From the NCBI RefSeq assembly GCF_900637975.1, contig NZ_LR134477.1, positions 2,604,001 to 2,668,000 of the forward strand: a DNA stretch of 64,000 nt, in the 5' to 3' direction. Position numbers and translations under genes: made by a program. Source of the DNA: Actinomyces viscosus (GTDB taxonomy: Bacteria; Actinomycetota; Actinomycetes; Actinomycetales; Actinomycetaceae). Under the pieces are notes generated by a model that searched no databases, had not been told where the DNA came from, and saw only the letters and a list, made by a program, of their open reading frames with translations. Shown here in pieces: positions 58,192-64,000 of this stretch; within the stretch, counting starts at the first letter, position 1; every line of letters starts with the position of its first letter.

Positions 58192-59031
58192 TCAGGCGAT
58201 GAGGGCCCGGACAACATTGAGCCCCACGAGCACCAGTGCGATCGCGACGGTTCCCACCACCCCGACGGCCTGCCGCTTTCCGCGGGGAGCCCAGGCGTAG
58301 ACCGCTGCGACGATCCCGCCGACGACGAGCCCGCCGAGGTGCCCCTGCCAGGAGATGTTGGCCCCCAGGAAGGAGATGACGGCGTTGATCACCAGCAGCG
58401 CCACGATCCCCGAGGTGTCGCGCCCGAAGCGCCGCTGAACCACGAACATGGTCGAGAACAGGCCGAAGACCGCGCCCGAGGCCCCCACCGTCATCGTCAC
58501 CCAGGAGTCGGTGCCCGGCCAGGAAAGCCAGTAGATCGCCGTCGAGCCGCCCAGCGCGCTGAGCAGGTAGACGGCAGTGAACCGCCAGCGCCCGAGCACC
58601 GGCTCCAGCGCCCCGCCCAGCACCCACAGAGCCCACATGTTGAAGCCGAGGTGCATGTAGTTCGCGTGGAGGAAGGCGGTCGTCAGGAACCGCCAGGGCT
58701 CACCGGCAGCCTGCGCCGGCACGAAGGCCAGCCGGGCGTCGAGAGCCGGCGTGAAGATCTGCAGCACGTAGGCTGCCACGCACAGGCCGATGAGCACCTT
58801 GGTGACGACGGCGTCGGACACCACGCTCCCGCCCAGAAGGGTGCGCGCCTGGCGCCGGCCGGCCTGAGACTGTCGAGCGCAGTCCACGCAGTGCACCCCC
58901 ACGGTGCTGGGCACCTGGCAGGCGGGGCAGGTCGGTCGCTCGCAGCGCTGGCAGCGCACGTAGGCCACCGTGTCCGGGTGGCGGGGGCACACCGGTGGCG
59001 CCTGCTCGGCGGACGAGTTCATTGAGGTCAT
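58192..59031 (-). CDS. Rhomboid-family intramembrane serine protease with N-terminal zinc ribbon
   Basis: A 279-residue membrane protease. The N-terminal cytosolic domain has paired zinc ligands (CPRHPDTVAYVRCQRC, CPAC, CVDC; B-box-like). Six or seven transmembrane helices follow, with the catalytic Ser in TVGASGAVFGLF (~185) and catalytic His in SWQGHLGGLVVGG (~230). The first rhomboid loop contains FLHANYMHLGFNMWALWVLG. This fused architecture is common in actinobacteria next to ppiA and crgA. Likely roles are membrane-protein quality control or signalling. The ATG at 59031 has AGGAG upstream. Confidence 0.93.
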   Translation of the reverse strand: MTSMNSSAEQAPPVCPRHPDTVAYVRCQRCERPTCPACQVPSTVGVHCVDCARQSQAGRRQARTLLGGSVVSDAVVTKVLIGLCVAAYVLQIFTPALDARLAFVPAQAAGEPWRFLTTAFLHANYMHLGFNMWALWVLGGALEPVLGRWRFTAVYLLSALGGSTAIYWLSWPGTDSWVTMTVGASGAVFGLFSTMFVVQRRFGRDTSGIVALLVINAVISFLGANISWQGHLGGLVVGGIVAAVYAWAPRGKRQAVGVVGTVAIALVLVGLNVVRALIA

Positions 59032-59230
59032 CGAGTACTCCTGTGGGGATGATGAGGGCTTGACGTGTCGTCACGGGTAGGACCGGGTACGACGACGCCG
59101 CCGGGACGCAGGTCCCGACGGCGTCACAAGGGGCGAGTCACACCCGGTGTCCGGTCGCTCTGTTGGCTCAGCAGTCAGGTAGGCGGCGGGTCGGTCGCGG
59201 ATGAGAGTCCGACCAGTGCCCTGATGAGGA

Positions 59231-59761
59231 CTACTCGGTGATGTCCACCGAGGTGATGATGACGTCCTGCACCGGGCGGTCACGGGGGTCGGTCTCAACG
59301 GCGGAGATCGCGTCGACGACGGCGCGGGAGGCCTCATCGGTGACAGCACCGAAGATCGTGTGCTTGCCCTGAAGCCACTCGGTGGGGGCGGTGGTGATGA
59401 AGAACTGCGAGCCGTTGGTGCCCTTGCCCAGGCGGCGGCCGGCGTTGGCCATGGCCAGGACGTAGGGGGCGGCGAAGGTCAGGGAGGCATCGATCTCGTC
59501 GTCGAAGACGTAGCCGGGGCCACCGGTGCCGGTGCCCAGCGGGTCACCGCCCTGGATCATGAATCCGGGGATGACGCGGTGGAAGATGACGTTGTCATAC
59601 AGGGGAGCATGGGACTCCTCGCCGGTGCGAGGATCCGTCCAGGCCTTCTGACCGGTGGCCAGTCCCACGAAGTTGGAGACGGTCTCGGGAGCCTGCTCGG
59701 GGTAGAGCTCCAGGCGGATATCGCCGAGGTTGGTGTGAAGAGTCGCTTCCATAGGTGCCAT
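59231..59761 (-). CDS. ppiA: Cyclophilin-type peptidyl-prolyl cis-trans isomerase
   Basis: A 176-residue cytosolic cyclophilin that accelerates prolyl isomerisation during protein folding. Landmarks are FHRVIPGFMIQGGDP (catalytic Arg/Phe), AMANAGRRLGKGTNGSQFFI and the TEWLQGKHTIFGAV segment. Length is normal and no signal peptide is present. The start is ATG 59761 or 59752. It lies 200 bp from the rhomboid gene, matching the conserved actinobacterial neighbourhood. Confidence 0.96.
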   Translation of the reverse strand: MAPMEATLHTNLGDIRLELYPEQAPETVSNFVGLATGQKAWTDPRTGEESHAPLYDNVIFHRVIPGFMIQGGDPLGTGTGGPGYVFDDEIDASLTFAAPYVLAMANAGRRLGKGTNGSQFFITTAPTEWLQGKHTIFGAVTDEASRAVVDAISAVETDPRDRPVQDVIITSVDITE

Positions 59762-59928
59762 GGTGGCACGCTCTCGCGCCCATCTGCATGATCCCTGAGT
59801 GGCGTGCGACGCTGTTCACCCCAGGCAAAACGCCTGGACATCTTGTGTGCCCGATCGGGCAACGGTGCGAACATTAATGCACGTTGCACAACGACCGTCT
59901 GTATCCGTATCCGACCTGGGAGGCAATC

Positions 59929-60474
59929 ATGTCCTGCCTGACGAAGACATGCTGCGACAAGAAGCTCGACACCACTCACCTGCGCAAGGAGGCAGCATCC
60001 TTCGCCGAGTCTGTCGTCGATCAGGCTGAGCGGGCCGCTCTGTGGGCGGCACCGCACGTGAGCAAGGCCGCTGAGGAGGTGGCCCGCGCCGCGAAGGACG
60101 CACAGGAGCGTCTGGAGCCGGTGGTCAACGAGGCTCGCCAGCGGGTTGTCGAGGACTACATTCCGCGTGCGCAGCGCGCCGCCGTGGCTGCCCAGGCCGC
60201 AGCGGGTACGGACGGTACCCTGACAGAGCGCGCCCAGCGCGTGGCTGTTGCCGCAAAGTCCGCCGCATTGGAGGTTCCCGTGAAGAAGCAGAAGAAGCAC
60301 CGCGTGCTCAAGACCCTGGGTTGGCTCGCCGTCGCCGGCGCGGCCGCCGCCGGCGCCTACGTCATCTGGCGTCGCAGCCAGCCGGTTGAGGACCCGTGGG
60401 CCGAGGAGTACTGGGCCGACTCCACCGAGGAGGAGGCCGGCTACGGCATCAGCCCCGAGGACGCTCAGGCCTGA
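59929..60474 (+). CDS. DUF5324-like single-pass membrane protein
   Basis: A 181-residue protein. A long alanine/glutamate/arginine-rich amphipathic helix region (~15-115, e.g. KAAEEVARAAKDAQERLEPV) probably forms a coiled coil. It is followed by a basic stretch (PVKKQKKHRVLK), a transmembrane helix (TLGWLAVAGAAAAGAYVIW) and an acidic tail (EDPWAEEYWADSTEEE). Architecture and position beside ppiA match the DUF5324 family of actinobacteria; function unknown. I chose the ATG at 59929 with GGGAGGC upstream, not the earlier in-frame start at 59884. Confidence 0.72.
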   Translation: MSCLTKTCCDKKLDTTHLRKEAASFAESVVDQAERAALWAAPHVSKAAEEVARAAKDAQERLEPVVNEARQRVVEDYIPRAQRAAVAAQAAAGTDGTLTERAQRVAVAAKSAALEVPVKKQKKHRVLKTLGWLAVAGAAAAGAYVIWRRSQPVEDPWAEEYWADSTEEEAGYGISPEDAQA

Positions 60475-60491
60475 CAGCCCCCAGATCCACC

Positions 60492-60538
60492 GACGACGAC
60501 GCCGTGCCGACTTCCTTGACCGCACGGCGCCGTCGTCG
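60492..60538 (+). terminator. Imperfect hairpin terminator
   Basis: Arms GACGACGACGCCGTGC and GCACGGCGCCGTCGTCG pair with a 3-nt bulge, about 15 bp after the DUF5324-like stop. Confidence 0.6.
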
Positions 60539-60562
60539 TGCCCCCGTGGGTAGCCTGGGGGT

Positions 60563-61417
60563 ATGAGCGCCTTATCTGTTCCCGCCATCGCCCTGACCCG
60601 TGGAACCAATGGGGAGGAGGTGCTCATCCCTCAGCTGGGAGCCGGAACCTACAAGGTGGCCGACGACGAGGCCGAGCGAGTTGTCCGCGATGCCTTGGAA
60701 GTGGGCTACCGGCACATCGACACCGCCCAGATGTACGGCAATGAGGCGGGCGTGGGACGGGCGATCGCGGCCAGCAGCCTGCCGCGCCAGGACCTGTTCA
60801 TCACCTCCAAGCTCAACAATCCCAACCATCGGCGCGACGACACGCTGCGCAGCTTCGATGCCACCATGGAAGCACTGGGACTGGAGGTCCTCGATCTGTT
60901 CCTCATCCACTGGCCGCTGGCGGACTCGACCGGGATCGATCTGGTGGATACCTGGCGCACCATGATCGAGATCCTTCACAGCGGGCGGGTGCGCGCCATC
61001 GGGGTGTCGAACTTCCAGCCCGATCATCTTCACCGGATCGTTGAGGTGACGGGCGTGGTGCCGGCGGTCAACCAGATCGAGCTGCACCCCTGGCTGATCC
61101 AGGCCGAGCTGCGCCGCGTGCACACGCAGCTGGGGATCGCCACGGAGTCCTGGTCGCCACTGGGCCGGGGCAGGCTGCTGAGCGACCCGGTGGTCGTGGA
61201 GATCGCCACGGCCCTCGAGGTGAGCCCGGCCCAGGTCATCATCCGCTGGCACCTGCAGAACTCGCTGGTGGTCATCCCCAAGTCGACCCATCGTCAGCGC
61301 ATGGCCACTAATGCCGAGGTCTTCGCCTTCACGCTCGACGACGCCCAGATGTCGGCGATGGACGCCCTGGACCGGGACGTGCGCACCGGCTCCCACCCCG
61401 ATCAGATTCAGGTGTGA
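60563..61417 (+). CDS. Aldo/keto reductase
   Basis: A 284-residue NADPH-dependent oxidoreductase of the AKR5-like (2,5-diketo-D-gluconate reductase) type. The catalytic tetrad is visible: Asp and Tyr in YRHIDTAQMYGNE, Lys in LFITSKLNN, His in LFLIHWPLA. The NADPH-binding segment VVIPKSTHRQRMATNAEVF is present, along with the signature IGVSNFQPDHL. It probably reduces aldehydes such as methylglyoxal; the exact substrate is unknown. It is transcribed alone and convergent with the DUF364 gene, 32 bp apart. Confidence 0.93.
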   Translation: MSALSVPAIALTRGTNGEEVLIPQLGAGTYKVADDEAERVVRDALEVGYRHIDTAQMYGNEAGVGRAIAASSLPRQDLFITSKLNNPNHRRDDTLRSFDATMEALGLEVLDLFLIHWPLADSTGIDLVDTWRTMIEILHSGRVRAIGVSNFQPDHLHRIVEVTGVVPAVNQIELHPWLIQAELRRVHTQLGIATESWSPLGRGRLLSDPVVVEIATALEVSPAQVIIRWHLQNSLVVIPKSTHRQRMATNAEVFAFTLDDAQMSAMDALDRDVRTGSHPDQIQV

Positions 61418-61449
61418 GCAAGCCGGGCCGGGCTGCGACGTCGGCCCAG

Positions 61450-62208
61450 TCAGGACCGGTGGCGGTGGACCCGGAATCCCGGCCCGATGTCGCCGGCCGG
61501 TACCAGCTCGGCCAGCGCGACCGGGTCGGACAGCGAGCGCGCTGCGACGAAACCGGTGATGGTATCTACGCCGTAGTCGAGGAGCACGGGGTTGAGCGGC
61601 GTCGACGGTCCAACGAGAACCGTGTGCGCGTGGCGGGAGAGCTCGATGAGCCTGGGCGCGGTCTTGTTGACGAAGCTCGACGAGGAGATGAAGACGACGT
61701 CGCACTCGGGCAGGATGTACTCGCAGGCGCTGTCCGGCCAGTCGCCGGGCTGGAGGTTGCGCTCAAGACAGATGTACTGCCCGGCGGCTGCCAGGGCCGC
61801 CTCGGCGAAGGGGAAGTGACCGATGACCGCGACCCTCTTGCCCACGATCATCTCCCGGTAGGGGTCGAAGACCTGACGCCAGGTGAGCCCCTCGCCGGTG
61901 GGCTCGAAGCCGTTGGCGGAGGCGGTCTCCTCACGCGAGTACCAGGAGTTGATGGCGGCCTGGCCGATGCTGGCCTCGGCAAGATTCCATGACCTCACCA
62001 GGGCGGCGACGTCACGTAGCGGGCGGCCCTCAAGCGGGCCCTCCATGAGGGCCGGTCGGCTCTGGACGTCCATGGTCCAGGCCGAGCCGACGCCTCCGGC
62101 GGAGCTCAGGACGCGGCTCCAGCGCGATCCCCGACCGGCCGCACGCACGACGACGTCACCGGGCAGCGCGTCAAGAAGGGCGTCGTAGATCTCCCACGGA
62201 TGTGCCAT
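61450..62208 (-). CDS. DUF364 / DUF4213 family protein (putative metal-chelate binding)
   Basis: A 252-residue soluble protein. The N-terminal DUF4213 part (PWEIYDALLDALPGD; LVRSWNLAEASIGQAAINSWY) is followed by the Rossmann-like DUF364 domain (KRVAVIGHFPFAEAALAAA; ECDVVFISSSSFVNKTAPRL; TVLVGPSTPLNPVLLDYGVD). Family members have been proposed to handle heavy-metal chelates and are often found with metal uptake genes. A DtxR/IdeR-like site lies immediately upstream (62226-62244), so iron regulation is plausible here. AAAGGTGA precedes the ATG at 62208. Confidence 0.8.
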   Translation of the reverse strand: MAHPWEIYDALLDALPGDVVVRAAGRGSRWSRVLSSAGGVGSAWTMDVQSRPALMEGPLEGRPLRDVAALVRSWNLAEASIGQAAINSWYSREETASANGFEPTGEGLTWRQVFDPYREMIVGKRVAVIGHFPFAEAALAAAGQYICLERNLQPGDWPDSACEYILPECDVVFISSSSFVNKTAPRLIELSRHAHTVLVGPSTPLNPVLLDYGVDTITGFVAARSLSDPVALAELVPAGDIGPGFRVHRHRS

Positions 62209-62225
62209 GAGGGGTCACCTTTCAG

Positions 62226-62244
62226 TAAGTACAGCCTATCCTCA
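62226..62244 (-). promoter_or_regulatory. DtxR/IdeR-like iron box
   Basis: Read on the minus strand, TGAGGATAGGCTGTACTTA matches the DtxR/IdeR consensus TTAGGTTAGGCTAACCTAA at about 13 of 19 positions, with the AGG..TAGGCT half well conserved. It lies 18 bp upstream of the DUF364 start. Confidence 0.45.
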
Positions 62245-62388
62245 CTATCATAAGCGCCCCCGAGCAGGTCGCACAGGCCCTCGTACGCCTCGTCGGCAGA
62301 GACGCAGCGCTATGTGCCCCATCCCAGGAGGAATGCTGCGGAATAACTATTTCACCAGGGCACGTAATTAACAGGAGGAGATTTTCTC

Positions 62389-62427
62389 GTGACCCGGATT
62401 GCTGTTGCGTTGCGAGAAGCCGCGTAG
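62389..62427 (+). CDS. Possible 12-codon leader ORF before the adhesin gene
   Basis: A GTG start at 62389 is preceded 8 nt upstream by a consensus AGGAGGAG (62373-62380). The ORF encodes MTRIAVALREAA and stops at 62427. The adhesin's own start at 62495 has no good ribosome site, so a strong site placed on this tiny ORF is conspicuous. It may be a leader peptide coupling translation to the downstream gene, or a relic. Confidence 0.35.
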   Translation: MTRIAVALREAA

Positions 62428-62494
62428 GATATTCTGCCATTTCCACCGGTGCTACCGTGACTAGGCCCATGCCCCTAGATCGAGGTACTGCTTC

Positions 62495-64000
62495 ATGCTT
62501 CGCCGCCTCTTCACCCGTTCAGACACGACGGAATCGACGTCAGCACGCCACGCGTTGAGAAGGTCGCGCAGCCACCGGCGGCGCGGCGCTGCTGTCTGCG
62601 CGCTGGCACTGGCGGGAGCGGCTCTGGGTAGCGTCACGCTCCCACCCCCTCCGGCTGAGGCAGTCCACGGCGACCCCGCCGGGGGCCTGGGTCGCTTTGC
62701 CCCAGTCATCGACTGGATCGACTGGACCGGCATGACCGGGACTCGTACAGAGAGCGGGGTGCACATCCTCCCGGACGGAACCACCGGCGTCGCCTGGTCC
62801 ACCCCCACTCAGGTGTCCGGAGATATATGGCACACGAGTCGCTGCACCATCTCCAACGTGGTCACCACCAGTGTAGGAAGGAACGAGGCCGGGCTGACCA
62901 CTCGCAGAGGAATTACCGTTGGGTACAACACAGGCACCTGGCGTGGCGATGGCCTGGCGCGTCTTTACAACAACGGAGCCAATTACAGGAACGGAGTTGC
63001 TACCGGAGGCTCTACGCAATCCAACCTGCTCATCGGAGTCGGTAACCTTCAGGACTCTTCTGCGCAGCAGTTTCAGATGAGTTGCCGGTCCTACCTGGTG
63101 ACCTCCTCCGTCAGGCCTGACAAGAGCCGGCTCGAGTCCATTCCCAACAAGGTCGAGCTGCCGATGGAGGGGATGGTCTTCGCCGACGCCGAGGCCTCCA
63201 ACTGGACCAACGCCTCGAAGGAGCACATCACCGTTTCTCCGAGTCCTTATGACGCTAACCGGGACGTCTCGTACCGTCTTCTGGAAACCGCTCAGTCAGC
63301 GGGATGCGGCACCAGCTCCTGGGGCGGGTTGACGACGGTGTCGACTCCTGTGGGCAACCGCAACGGCATCAAGCTGCGTACGGATGACTCCGAGTGCTCC
63401 TACCAAGATGAGAGCTCATACGGCCCTTCATCAGTAATCTTCATCAGTAACACCAGTAATATTTCTGTTGAGGTGAAGGGAGGCGGTAAGAGCGCTGTGG
63501 CTCTTGGTGTCGTCTCCTATATCGACTACGGCGACGCACCCGGCAGCTACGGTACTGCGGGAAGTGTCTACCAGCCGTCCTGGAACGGCGGCCAGCTTTC
63601 CGGCTACGGAACGCTCGATATCTCCTCTCAACGCGGACCCGCCCAGGCTGAGAACGGTACCTGGCACAACCTCTCTCAGGCAGCCAGGCAGCAGCGCGTG
63701 GCCTCGGCTGGTCCGGCTGTGGTTCGTCTGGGCGAGCTGACTGATAATGATCAATCGATCGTCTACAGCGCTGACGCCAGTGCGGACGACACCACCGGCA
63801 CCGATGACGAGGACGCCCTGCCCACCAGCTGGGACCGGGTCATCTGGACCGATATCGGCAAGCAGTGGAGCCAGCAGATCACCTGCTCAGGCCAGGACAC
63901 CAAGGTCGCCGGCTGGATCGACTGGAACCACGACGGCGCCTTCACCCCCACCGAGCGCTCCGAGGTCACCACCTGCACCAGCCAGGGCACCGCCACCCTG
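62495..64000 (+). CDS. CshA-type fibrillar adhesin, N-terminal part (3' truncated by window)
   Basis: The frame is open from ATG 62495 to the window end (502 codons so far). A long basic N-terminus (RRSRSHRRRGAAV) and hydrophobic core (CALALAGAALGSVTL) form an extended signal peptide, with likely cleavage near AEA-VH (~65). Next is a non-repetitive domain (FAPVIDWIDWTGMTGTRTES; MSCRSYLVTSSVRPDKSRLE; EGMVFADAEASNWTN), followed by YIDYGDAPGSYGTAG and a GEVED-like segment VAGWIDWNHDGAFTPTERSE. These features match the N-terminal region of CshA/CshB fibrillar surface adhesins, which bind fibronectin and other bacteria. The repeats and sorting signal should lie beyond 64000. Confidence 0.82.
   Translation, partial: MLRRLFTRSDTTESTSARHALRRSRSHRRRGAAVCALALAGAALGSVTLPPPPAEAVHGDPAGGLGRFAPVIDWIDWTGMTGTRTESGVHILPDGTTGVAWSTPTQVSGDIWHTSRCTISNVVTTSVGRNEAGLTTRRGITVGYNTGTWRGDGLARLYNNGANYRNGVATGGSTQSNLLIGVGNLQDSSAQQFQMSCRSYLVTSSVRPDKSRLESIPNKVELPMEGMVFADAEASNWTNASKEHITVSPSPYDANRDVSYRLLETAQSAGCGTSSWGGLTTVSTPVGNRNGIKLRTDDSECSYQDESSYGPSSVIFISNTSNISVEVKGGGKSAVALGVVSYIDYGDAPGSYGTAGSVYQPSWNGGQLSGYGTLDISSQRGPAQAENGTWHNLSQAARQQRVASAGPAVVRLGELTDNDQSIVYSADASADDTTGTDDEDALPTSWDRVIWTDIGKQWSQQITCSGQDTKVAGWIDWNHDGAFTPTERSEVTTCTSQGTATL

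Overview
The window comes from a high-GC Gram-positive chromosome, most likely an oral Actinomyces of the A. oris / A. naeslundii / A. viscosus type. The evidence is the GC-rich codon use, the class E sortase with a LAxTG-anchored DUF5979 surface protein, a CshA-type fibrillar adhesin, a PPi-type PEP carboxykinase beside a C4-dicarboxylate carrier, and the actinobacterial neighbourhood crgA - rhomboid - ppiA - DUF5324. With rpsF-ssb-rpsR-rplI, dnaB and DnaA-box clusters, the right half looks origin-proximal. The species call is inference.

Layout. 1-8.2 kb is a defence/addiction island: the 3' end of a type ISP restriction-modification gene, a small membrane protein, an IetA/IetS-type AAA ATPase + subtilase pair, and a decayed HigBA-like locus whose HigA-ImmA/IrrE gene is split by a 1650-bp IS1634-family element. 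8.2-15.1 kb holds a sugar porter, a large sortase-anchored protein, a small-molecule kinase and a BASS-family transporter. 15.3-19.9 kb is nrdHIE followed by a translationally coupled DUF3800-like gene cut by an IS630-family element. 20.6-26.5 kb is a duplicated DUF4956 + VTC-domain pair ending in a beta-helix lipoprotein. 26.6-35.5 kb carries a Q-rich membrane protein, amylosucrase, an HxlR regulator divergent from an NAD(P)-binding protein, a DUF1269 protein, a PdxK/ThiD kinase and a PadR-ABC operon. 35.9-38.9 kb is one membrane-protein gene hit by two insertion sequences (IS5 and IS630 families). 39-47.5 kb is dnaB, a MATE exporter, the rpsF operon and a class A PBP. 48-56 kb is the C4-dicarboxylate carrier, PPi-PEPCK and a P-type ATPase. 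56-64 kb is sortase E with a tiny partner, crgA, rhomboid, cyclophilin, DUF5324, an aldo/keto reductase, a DUF364 protein and the start of a CshA-like adhesin.

How the parts fit. The sortase at 56.4 kb is of the class expected to anchor the LASTG protein at 10-12.7 kb. PPi-PEPCK and the Dcu carrier suggest a CO2-fixing succinate branch. The VTC enzymes would handle polyphosphate, so the window has two links to PPi/polyP metabolism (inference). Three host genes can be rebuilt in frame by removing the insertion sequences and one target-site copy each. This defines the element ends and shows that no inversion has occurred between the two oppositely oriented IS630 copies. No tRNA, rRNA or CRISPR array was recognised.
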